Origin: an uncultured Thermoguttaceae bacterium
GTDB lineage: Bacteria; Planctomycetota; Planctomycetia; Pirellulales; Thermoguttaceae
NCBI GenBank assembly: GCA_938042245.1
Contig: CALIRO010000043.1
Location: forward strand, 1 to 47,336
Length of the DNA stretch: 47,336 nt
Direction: 5' to 3'
Of this stretch, positions 22,799 to 30,512 are shown piece by piece. The notes under the pieces were generated by a model. The model was not told where the DNA came from and did no database searches. It was given only the letters and a program-made list of their open reading frames with translations. Position numbers and translations under genes: made by a program. Positions within the stretch are counted from its first letter, which is position 1; each line of letters begins with the position of its first letter.

Positions 22799-24664
22799 AT
22801 GATGATGAACGAAAGAACTCGCTCTGGAATTCCAGACGCTCGGCCCACCCAGAGTCCGGAGCAAACCGGTCCGAAACCACTGGAAGCAATTCCGCCGGCG
22901 GCCAGTGGGACAACCAATCCGCAGGTCCGCCAGAAAGGATTCTTACCGTGGTGGGTTCGGTTAGTGGTTTGGCCTGTGGGGGTTTTGGCAGTAGGGTTAC
23001 TGCTGGTCGTGGCCGTTGGAGTGGTGCAAAAACTGGGTGGGCTCCGTACCGAGGGCGGAAAAGCAAGCCAGCAGAGCCAACCATCATCGGCAGGAGAAGA
23101 GGGGGAAGGAAAAACCATGTATATTTGTCCCATGATGCATATTCCTCCCCAGCCGAAGCCGGGCCGGTGTCCTATCTGTGGGATGGAGTTGGTCCCCATG
23201 AAGTCCGAGGCCGCTCAACCCGATGCACGGGGGATTATGATTGAGCCGGTCGCGAGGCGTTTGGCAGGCATCCGAACGGTCCGAGTCCAGGCCAAACCGC
23301 TGGTGCGGAAGATCCGTGCAATTGGCCTACTGAGTTACAACGAGGAGATGGTCAAAACCATTGCCGCCTATGTGGACGGGCGTCTGGAACGGATGTACGC
23401 CAACTACACGGGCATGGTAGTGGCCAAGGGAGAGCCATTGGTCCGGCTGTATTCGCCTCAGTTGTACGCCGCTCAGGTGGAACTGCTGTTAGCCAGGCAA
23501 CGCAAAGGGACCCCACTTTCCGGGAGCGGAGGCGAGATGGGAGGCGACCTGTATTCGGCGGCCAAAGTGCGCCTGACCGAATGGGGAATGACTCCAGCAC
23601 AGATTGAGCAGATCGAGCAGGCAGGCGTGGCGACGGCGCGGATGGACATTGTGGCTCCCATGAGCGGCACCATCATCGAAAAACTTGCGGTGGAAGGTCA
23701 ATATGTCAAAACTGGGGAGCCGATCTATCGGTTGGCCGACCTTTCGACTGTCTGGCTGATTTTGCAGCTATTTCCGGAAGAGGCCTCGCTGATTCGATAT
23801 GGACACCAGGTGGAGGCTCAGGTTCAATCGCTGCCGGGCCAGCAGTGGAAGGGGCGGGTAGCCTTCGTGCAACCGACGGTGGATCCCCAGACTCGTACCG
23901 TGGCTGTTCGTGTGGTGATCGACAATAGCCAAGGCCGGTTGCGCGTGGGGGATTATGCGACCGCCACCATTACGGTGGAGTTAGACGCTTCAGGCCAACC
24001 GCTAGCAGAGGTCTATGATCCGGAATTGGCCGGTAAGTGGATCAGCCCTCGGCATCCTCAAGTGATCCAATCTTCGCCTGGGCAATGCTCTGTATGTGGA
24101 GTGGATTTAGTGCCAGCCCATCAATTCGGTTTTTCCAGCCAGCCTGTGCCCAGACAGCCCGGCTTGGTGGTTCCCCGGGATGCGGTCCTGATGGCCGGTC
24201 CGGATAGTGTGGTGTATGTGGAAACTCAGCCAGGCCGATTTGAGATGCGCCGGGTGGTGCTTGGACCGTCTATGGGCGAGGAAATTGCTATTCTGCAGGG
24301 GCTGCAAGAGGGCGAACTGGTGGCGGCTTCGGGGAACTTTCTGATCGACTCGCAGACGCAGTTGGCCGGCAGGCCCTCGCTGCTCGACCCTCGAAAGGCC
24401 CAACAAACCGCTCCTCCCCCAAGCCCTTCCCACCCACTGGACGAAGCCCTACGAGAACTTTCCCCGGAAGATCGCCTCTTGGCGGAACAACAGAAAATAT
24501 GCCCAGTATCTGGACAACCCCTCGGCTCCATGGGGAAACCGATCCAACTAATGGTGAACAATAGTTCTATATTCCTCTGCTGCGAAGGCTGCCGGGATTC
24601 CTTCCTGGCCGACCCAGACAAATATCTTTCCCGCCTTAGCAAGGAGCATCGCCATGATCGGTAA
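22799..24664 (+). CDS. cusB: CusB-like periplasmic adaptor with three metal-binding modules
   Basis: A 621-residue membrane fusion protein for a heavy-metal RND pump. After a Pro/Ser-rich cytoplasmic start, one transmembrane segment spans about residues 54-76. Module 1 (107-134) is a heavy-metal-binding domain, YICPMMH...CPICGMELVP with Cys110, Cys124 and Cys127. The adaptor core follows with barrel-sandwich, alpha-hairpin and beta-barrel parts (VDGRLERMYANYTGMVV, APMSGTIIEKLAVEGQYV). Module 2 (about 412-441) is a second heavy-metal domain in which the first Cys and Met are replaced (WISPRHPQ), though CSVCGVDLVPA remains. Module 3 (about 567-613) is a YHS-like domain, CPVSGQ...CCEGCRDSFLADP. 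The start has AGAAGGAG about 7 bases upstream. The stop overlaps the start of cusA by 11 bases, so the two are translated together. Confidence 0.92.
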   Translation: MMMNERTRSGIPDARPTQSPEQTGPKPLEAIPPAASGTTNPQVRQKGFLPWWVRLVVWPVGVLAVGLLLVVAVGVVQKLGGLRTEGGKASQQSQPSSAGEEGEGKTMYICPMMHIPPQPKPGRCPICGMELVPMKSEAAQPDARGIMIEPVARRLAGIRTVRVQAKPLVRKIRAIGLLSYNEEMVKTIAAYVDGRLERMYANYTGMVVAKGEPLVRLYSPQLYAAQVELLLARQRKGTPLSGSGGEMGGDLYSAAKVRLTEWGMTPAQIEQIEQAGVATARMDIVAPMSGTIIEKLAVEGQYVKTGEPIYRLADLSTVWLILQLFPEEASLIRYGHQVEAQVQSLPGQQWKGRVAFVQPTVDPQTRTVAVRVVIDNSQGRLRVGDYATATITVELDASGQPLAEVYDPELAGKWISPRHPQVIQSSPGQCSVCGVDLVPAHQFGFSSQPVPRQPGLVVPRDAVLMAGPDSVVYVETQPGRFEMRRVVLGPSMGEEIAILQGLQEGELVAASGNFLIDSQTQLAGRPSLLDPRKAQQTAPPPSPSHPLDEALRELSPEDRLLAEQQKICPVSGQPLGSMGKPIQLMVNNSSIFLCCEGCRDSFLADPDKYLSRLSKEHRHDR

Positions 24665-27600
24665 AATTGTGGATTTTTGTCTTCGAGAGCGGATCGTTGT
24701 TTTGGCGGGTGCGGTGCTCCTCGTTGGCTATGGATGGTATGCGTTCCACTCAGTGCCCATCGACGCGATCCCCGACGTGAGCGAGAAACAGGTGATCGTG
24801 CTCACCGAGTGGCCGGGCCGATCTCCCAAAGATGTCGAAGACCAAATCACCTATCCCCTTTCGATTGCCTTACAAGCTACGCCTGGGGCCAAGAGTGTGC
24901 GCGGCAAAAGCATGTTTGGATATAGTTTCATCCAGGTAACCTTTGCCGACCACGTCGATCTGTATTGGGCCCGCTCTCGGGTGGCCGAAAAACTTCTGAC
25001 CGTCTCGGCCATGCTTCCGGAAGGGGTGCGTCCTGCGCTCGGCCCGGACGCAACCGCCCTGGGCCAGATTTTCTACTATGTGCTCCAGCCGCCTGAAGGA
25101 ATGGACCTGGCAGAAGTTCGTTCCATTCAAGATTTTCACATCAAGTACGCCCTCCAGAGCGTCGAAGGCGTGGCCGAAGTGGCTTCCATCGGCGGCTACC
25201 AACGCCAATACCAGATCGAAGTGGACCCGGACAAGCTGCGGTTCCATCAGATCCCACTCAGTCAGCTCCTCGAAGCCGTCCGGGCCTCCAACATCGACGT
25301 AGGCGCCAAAACCGTGGAAACCAGCGGCATGGAATACCTGGTGCGAGGCAAGGGGTTTATCGGTTCCGGCAAGACCCTGGCGCAGACCATCCAAGAGATC
25401 GAACAGACCGTCATCCTTACCCGCCACGGGGTTCCGGTCCGGGTCAAGGATGTTGCCCAGGTCCAAGTGGGCCCCGCTTTTCGAGATGGGGCGTTGGATT
25501 GGAACGGCCAAGAAGCCGTCGGCGGGGTGGTGGTGATGCGATTCGGTGAAAACCCCCGCCAAGTCATCCAGCGCGTAAAAGAAAAAATCGCCTCCTTGGA
25601 ACCGGAACTGAAGGGGATCCGCATCCTCCCGGTGTACGATCGCACTCTATTGATCGATGAAACCGTGGCCACGCTGACCGACGCCCTCTGGAAAGAAACG
25701 GTCATTACGATTGCAGTGGTTGTTCTGGGATTGCTCCATCTGCGGGCCAGTCTTTCGATTGCCGTTACCCTGCCGATGGCGGTGCTGATGGCCTTTATCG
25801 CCATGAAACTGTTCGGGGTGGACGGCAACATCATGTCGCTGGCCGGCATTGCGATTGCCATTGGCACCATGGTGGACATGGGCATTATTGTGTTGGAAAA
25901 CATTTACGCCCATCTAGCCGCGTGGGAATCCCAAGGTTCGCCCGGCGGAAACCAACGGCGATTGAAGCTGATTCACTCGGCCGCCGTGGAGGTGGCCCCG
26001 GCCGTCATTACCGCCATTAGCACCACGATTGTTAGCTTCCTGCCGGTATTTTTCCTCACCGGACGCGACCACAAGCTCTTCGCGCCCTTGGCCTGGACAA
26101 AGACCTTTGGCCTGGCCGCTAGTTTGATCGTGGCGGTAACGGTCGTGCCCGTGCTGAGTGCCCTATTTCTCCACTCGGGCCGCCGTCGGATGGCTACAAG
26201 TATTCTGGCCGGGGTGGCCGCTGCCAGCTTCAGCGCCGCCATATGGTACTATCTCTGGGCCAATCAGATTATTTATACGACGAGCCTGGACCCGACCATG
26301 GCCGCCGGCATTGCTGCGGGGATCGGCTTTTGGGCTGGCTGGTGGATCAGCCGGGAACGGCTTCGATCCCTTGAAGACAATCCGATCACCCGCTTGTTGC
26401 TGTGGTTCTATGGCGGCCGGTTGCGTCTGGCCTTGCACTATAAGGCGGCCATGTTGTCGTTGCCTCTGATGCTGCTGATCCTGGGCCTGGGGGCCTGGAT
26501 TGGTTTACCCACGGTGCTTCGCCCGCTGGAAGCCTTCTGCCGATTCCTAGGGGCGGACTTGAACCAACTGCCCGGCTACGTCTCCGCCAAGCATCTGCTG
26601 CCCGGTTTGAAAACCGATGACTGGATCGCTCTGGACGAAGGCAGTTGGTTCTACATGCCCAGTATGTATCCGGCGGTCAGTTTCTCCCAGGCGATGCAGG
26701 TCCTGCAAACCCAAAACACTCTGATCAAACAGATTCCGGAAGTGGAAAATGTCCTGGGCAAGATTGGACGGGTGCAATCGGCCCTGGACCCAGCTCCGGT
26801 CGCTATGGTAGAAACTTATGTGATCCTCAAACCCCCTGACCAGTGGCGGCCAGGAATGACGATGCAAAAAATCTGGGATGAAATCAACAGCCTGGCTACC
26901 TTGGTGGGTGTGACTCCTGCCTCGGCCCTCCAACCGATCGAAGGCCGGGTGGTGATGCTTCAGGCCGGTATCCGGGCGCCCATGGCCGTCCGAATCTATG
27001 GCGACAGTCTAGAGGGGCTGGCCCACGCGGCTCTGGCCGTCGCCCATCAGCTCCGAAAGCACCCCTGGGTGGACCCCGCCACGGTCAACCCCGATATTGT
27101 TACGGGCAAACCGTACCTCGAATTCGAAGTCGATCGTCAGGAAGCCGCTCGATACGGTATGAGCACCATGATGGTCAATCAGATCATCTCCGCAGGATTG
27201 GGAGGTTTGGATGTAACCACCACCGTCGAAGGACGTCAGCGCTATCCGATTCAAATCCGCTACCAACGCAATCTTCGGGAGCAGTTGGAGCAACTGGGCC
27301 GAGTGCCGGTGGTTACCGAGACCGGCCAAGTGGTTCCGTTAGAACGCCTGGCCCGGATGAGCACCACCTGGGGGCCTCCGATGATCAACAGCGAGGACGC
27401 CCGACTAGTAGCCCACGTGCCCTTTGCCCCCTCCGGCGCCGCCGGCGATCTGGAGACGGTCGAAGCGGTCATGCACTCCCTCCAGACAGCCCGGCAAAAC
27501 GGAGAACTAGTATTCCCACCAGGCCATTTCGAATTGGTTCCGGTCGGCTCGTTTCAGAATCAGATCGAAGCCAACCGCCGACTCCTCTGGATCATCCCTA

Positions 27601-28172
27601 CCGTGATCGGCATCAATTTCTTTTTGCTCTATCTGCACTTCCGCAAGGTCGCGTTGGCGATGCTGGTGTTTTCCGGCATCCCTGTGGCGGCTGCAGGCGG
27701 CATGATTGCCCTAGCCATTGCGCAAGTGAAGATGAACACTGCGGTTTGGGTCGGATTTATTGCCCTGTTCGGCATTGCCGCCGACGATGGAGTCGTCATG
27801 GCCACCTATATCCAGCAACTGCTGTCCGGCCGCACCATCCGAACCGTGCCCGATATCCGTCAGGCCGTCTATGAGGCCGGGCTAAAACGGATTCGCCCCT
27901 GCGTGATGACCACCCTCACCACGCTGATCGCTCTGCTGCCCGTGCTCCTTTCCACAGGCCGAGGGGCCGATGTCGCCAGAGCTATGGCTATCCCGATCTT
28001 CGGGGGAATGCTGGTCGAACCGTTCACCACCTTTATCGTTCCCACCCTTTATTGCGCCTATTTGGAATTCAAAAAGCGAGCCGGCTTCACCGACCCATCC
28101 TGGTCTCCTCCGGAACAGAACCTCTCTCCGGACCAGCAACCCGATCCAGCCGCCACTTCCTCCCCCTTATAA
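24654..28172 (+). CDS. cusA: CusA-like heavy-metal efflux RND pump
   Basis: An 1172-residue inner-membrane pump of the heavy-metal (Cu/Ag) RND class, driven by the proton gradient. It opens with the typical first transmembrane segment and PIDAIPDVSEKQV. TM4 carries the proton-relay Asp in GTMVDMGIIVLEN, and the second half has LFGIAADDGVVMATY. Methionine-rich pore residues appear in GSWFYMPSMYP, where the first Met fits CusA Met573. It is about 125 residues longer than E. coli CusA: two extra hydrophobic stretches (about 520-570) follow the first six-helix bundle, and a further insert precedes the GSWFYMP segment. The ATG at 24654 overlaps the adaptor gene. No outer-membrane channel gene (CusC/TolC type) is in the window, so one must be borrowed from elsewhere. 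Confidence 0.95.
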   Translation: MIGKIVDFCLRERIVVLAGAVLLVGYGWYAFHSVPIDAIPDVSEKQVIVLTEWPGRSPKDVEDQITYPLSIALQATPGAKSVRGKSMFGYSFIQVTFADHVDLYWARSRVAEKLLTVSAMLPEGVRPALGPDATALGQIFYYVLQPPEGMDLAEVRSIQDFHIKYALQSVEGVAEVASIGGYQRQYQIEVDPDKLRFHQIPLSQLLEAVRASNIDVGAKTVETSGMEYLVRGKGFIGSGKTLAQTIQEIEQTVILTRHGVPVRVKDVAQVQVGPAFRDGALDWNGQEAVGGVVVMRFGENPRQVIQRVKEKIASLEPELKGIRILPVYDRTLLIDETVATLTDALWKETVITIAVVVLGLLHLRASLSIAVTLPMAVLMAFIAMKLFGVDGNIMSLAGIAIAIGTMVDMGIIVLENIYAHLAAWESQGSPGGNQRRLKLIHSAAVEVAPAVITAISTTIVSFLPVFFLTGRDHKLFAPLAWTKTFGLAASLIVAVTVVPVLSALFLHSGRRRMATSILAGVAAASFSAAIWYYLWANQIIYTTSLDPTMAAGIAAGIGFWAGWWISRERLRSLEDNPITRLLLWFYGGRLRLALHYKAAMLSLPLMLLILGLGAWIGLPTVLRPLEAFCRFLGADLNQLPGYVSAKHLLPGLKTDDWIALDEGSWFYMPSMYPAVSFSQAMQVLQTQNTLIKQIPEVENVLGKIGRVQSALDPAPVAMVETYVILKPPDQWRPGMTMQKIWDEINSLATLVGVTPASALQPIEGRVVMLQAGIRAPMAVRIYGDSLEGLAHAALAVAHQLRKHPWVDPATVNPDIVTGKPYLEFEVDRQEAARYGMSTMMVNQIISAGLGGLDVTTTVEGRQRYPIQIRYQRNLREQLEQLGRVPVVTETGQVVPLERLARMSTTWGPPMINSEDARLVAHVPFAPSGAAGDLETVEAVMHSLQTARQNGELVFPPGHFELVPVGSFQNQIEANRRLLWIIPTVIGINFFLLYLHFRKVALAMLVFSGIPVAAAGGMIALAIAQVKMNTAVWVGFIALFGIAADDGVVMATYIQQLLSGRTIRTVPDIRQAVYEAGLKRIRPCVMTTLTTLIALLPVLLSTGRGADVARAMAIPIFGGMLVEPFTTFIVPTLYCAYLEFKKRAGFTDPSWSPPEQNLSPDQQPDPAATSSPL

Positions 28173-28485
28173 ATCCGCCTTGGCTGGTGAGGAGACTTTT
28201 CGGTAGCCCTTCCCGGAATGAGAGAAAATCCCCACGGAAGCCCGAAGGAACAGATCAGCACAATGCCCTCCAGAAACGGACAGGAATAACGAGGATGGGC
28301 AAGTGCCATCCAGGCGGTAGGGCTGTGTTTGTCTTCCTGTGAGGAGAGCCAATCGGTAGCGCGCCCCTTGTAGGGCAACCACAATGCTTGTGCGGGCATG
28401 ACACCTGATAGCCCCTGTTAGATAAAAGCGGCGCCCTGCTTGGATCAACGGGGGGATGTTCCCTTGGCGGAAAAACCGGGAAGGG
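28173..28485. other. Convergent gap between cusA and the ADP-ribosylglycohydrolase gene
   Basis: Two genes end toward each other across 313 bases. A 6-bp GGATGG/CCATCC hairpin lies near 28293-28311 and a CCCTT/AAGGG pair near 28460-28485, neither with a T run. I see no gene and no strong terminator. Confidence 0.5.
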
Positions 28486-30165
28486 TTAATTGTGTTCCAG
28501 GGCGATTTCGGCCCAGTAGGCGGCTTCGTTTTGCCAGCCGGTCGGCTGGTTGACCAGCTCCAAAAGCACCTCTTTGCCGGCGTAGGCAGATAGATCCACT
28601 TCGACGGTGGTCCAGCCTTTGGTGGCCGTTTGCGGGCCGATGAGTTTTTCCAGAATGGATTTCCCATCGACTTGGACCACCAAGAGCCAATCCCCTTGGG
28701 GGTGGTGGCCCACCGTGAGCCGCAGCCGAGTCTTTTGGTCGGCCGGTAGATGAACCTTTCGCCATATCGTACAGCCGGTCTTCCGATCCAACGGATGAGT
28801 AACAAAGACCCGCTTCTTGCCGCCCCAACTGTCGTGCAAGCCGGGGTCCATCTGGTCGCCGCAATCTCGGATATTCCAACCGGGAGCAAAATCCCGCTGG
28901 AAAACCTTCTCCAAAGTCATGTCGATCTTTTCCATTTCTTCTGGGGTAAATCGGCTTCCGGCGATCGGCCCGGGATCCCAACTTAGCTCCAGTTTGCTGG
29001 GCGTCGGTGTTTTAACCGGGATGACAAACACTTCCTGGGCGCTGGAATCTCGTTCCATCCGTCCGCCTTCCCGCTGCACGATGTGCCGGGCCAATTTTTC
29101 GCAAACTTCCATCAAGGCCGGGAACGTGTACGGCGTATGAAGGAATTGGCGGGTTTCGTCCACGGCCCTGTACGGTTCGGGCAACTTGGAAAAGCCGATG
29201 CTCGTAAAAAGCACCCCGGCCGCACTGGAGGGATTGCAATCCGAATCCTGCCCGCACCGCATAGAAATGAGGATCGTCTTTTCAATATCCCGTTGGCCGT
29301 ACAAAAGGCCCATCAACACATAGGCGCCGTTAATCTTACAGTCGATGCCGCCGTTGGAGGCCTTTTGGTATTCGGGGTCTTCGCGGTATTTTTTCTGACA
29401 TTTTTGCCAGGTCTTTTCCCAATCGTCCGGGTTTTCCCGATACCAGGCCAGCATATCCCGAACCATTTCGGCATATTGGCTTTGGGCCGGGATGGCCTGG
29501 AGGGCCGTTTCAATGATCTTTTCGATGTTTTCGGTGAAAAATGCCTCGGCGTACATGGCGCCGATGAATTGCCCGGCATACATGCCATCGCCGTAGTTCA
29601 TCAGGCGTCCAAACTTTTCACCCAAAGCGACCGCCCACTGAGGCATTCCCGGAGCAATCAGACCGGAATAATCCGCTTCGATCTGGTAGTCGATGTCGTT
29701 GGGGCATCGGTTGAACTTGGGATGGCTGCTGTCAGGCGGAGCAATACCCCGGCGGAGATTGTTCCGACCCGCCCGATTGGCGCACCAGAGCGGATACCTG
29801 GTATTGGCAAAGTCGATGCCCGCTTGCCGAATCGATACATCCAGACCGTATTGTTCTAGGGTGCGAAGGAAGGTCATTTCCACATAAAGGTCATCCTGGT
29901 TGAAGGCGTCGTTGACCATTTGCGGCCGCCATTTTGGAACGGCTTCCGGAGGGATGATCTGGTCACGGAAGCGGAACTCGGTTGGCGCCCCCCAGGCCAC
30001 GCCAACCATCTGGCCCACCCAACCGGCCTTCATTTTGTCGCGGTACTCGGCTACGGAGAGCCGACGTTCTGCTTGCTCGGCTTCCGCCCCCCAGCCTGCA
30101 CCGACCAAAAGATTCATGGCCATTGCTCCCCACCAGAATTTCCCCACAAAGGAAGAGTTCTGCAT
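28486..30165 (-). CDS. Exported ADP-ribosylglycohydrolase family protein
   Basis: A 559-residue protein with a signal peptide (FWWGAMAMNLLVGAGWGAEA). The ADP-ribosylglycohydrolase fold follows: KMKAGWVGQMVGVAWGAPTE near residue 50, CPNDIDYQIEADY, and the metal-binding motif CGQDSDCNPSSAAGVL, a variant of the usual GxDxDTxA that keeps both Asp residues. From about residue 400 a beta-rich C-terminal domain resembles a carbohydrate-binding jelly roll. In this exported planctomycete-type subgroup the substrate is unknown and may be a glycoside rather than ADP-ribosyl protein. The ATG at 30165 has GGGAG 9 bases upstream; a longer frame upstream lacks one. Neighbours are an exported DUF11 protein on the same strand and cusA converging from the left. 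Confidence 0.85.
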   Translation of the reverse strand: MQNSSFVGKFWWGAMAMNLLVGAGWGAEAEQAERRLSVAEYRDKMKAGWVGQMVGVAWGAPTEFRFRDQIIPPEAVPKWRPQMVNDAFNQDDLYVEMTFLRTLEQYGLDVSIRQAGIDFANTRYPLWCANRAGRNNLRRGIAPPDSSHPKFNRCPNDIDYQIEADYSGLIAPGMPQWAVALGEKFGRLMNYGDGMYAGQFIGAMYAEAFFTENIEKIIETALQAIPAQSQYAEMVRDMLAWYRENPDDWEKTWQKCQKKYREDPEYQKASNGGIDCKINGAYVLMGLLYGQRDIEKTILISMRCGQDSDCNPSSAAGVLFTSIGFSKLPEPYRAVDETRQFLHTPYTFPALMEVCEKLARHIVQREGGRMERDSSAQEVFVIPVKTPTPSKLELSWDPGPIAGSRFTPEEMEKIDMTLEKVFQRDFAPGWNIRDCGDQMDPGLHDSWGGKKRVFVTHPLDRKTGCTIWRKVHLPADQKTRLRLTVGHHPQGDWLLVVQVDGKSILEKLIGPQTATKGWTTVEVDLSAYAGKEVLLELVNQPTGWQNEAAYWAEIALEHN

Positions 30166-30512
30166 GGCAGTTTTCTCCCGAGGTAAGCTTCGCGAGATTT
30201 CCACCGATACCATCACCGCCGGTTAATAAAGACCGGCCCGAACCATGCGCTGGCTAGTCCTCTCAGCCCGATCCGAACAGACGGGTTTTGCCATCCGATG
30301 CCTTTAGTCTATCCCAGGGAGCGGCCCGATGGAAGCAGCTCCGAAAGGAGTCTTTAGTTTCTCAAAGAGAATACCCGCTTTTTATGATACTGGCCATAGG
30401 CAGCACTAGGACAGAAGCTGGGCCGAAGCGGGCCTGAGAGCGACGGCGGTTTCAAGACAACCGCCTATTTCTGGAATAGAAGCCCAGCGAAAAACAAGAT
30501 GAGCAAAGGGGA
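30166..30512. other. Intergenic gap with a stem-loop
   Basis: The 347-base gap between the DUF11 gene and the ADP-ribosylglycohydrolase gene, both minus strand, contains the hairpin at 30445-30465 and a small CTCC-GAAA-GGAG stem near 30341. No gene is visible. Confidence 0.5.
30445..30465 (-). terminator. Stem-loop downstream of the DUF11-repeat gene
   Basis: GGCGGTT and AACCGCC form a perfect 7-bp stem with a 7-base loop, about 50 bases after the stop at 30513. It lacks a T run on the minus strand, so it may be a weak terminator or a 3' end stabiliser. Confidence 0.4.
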
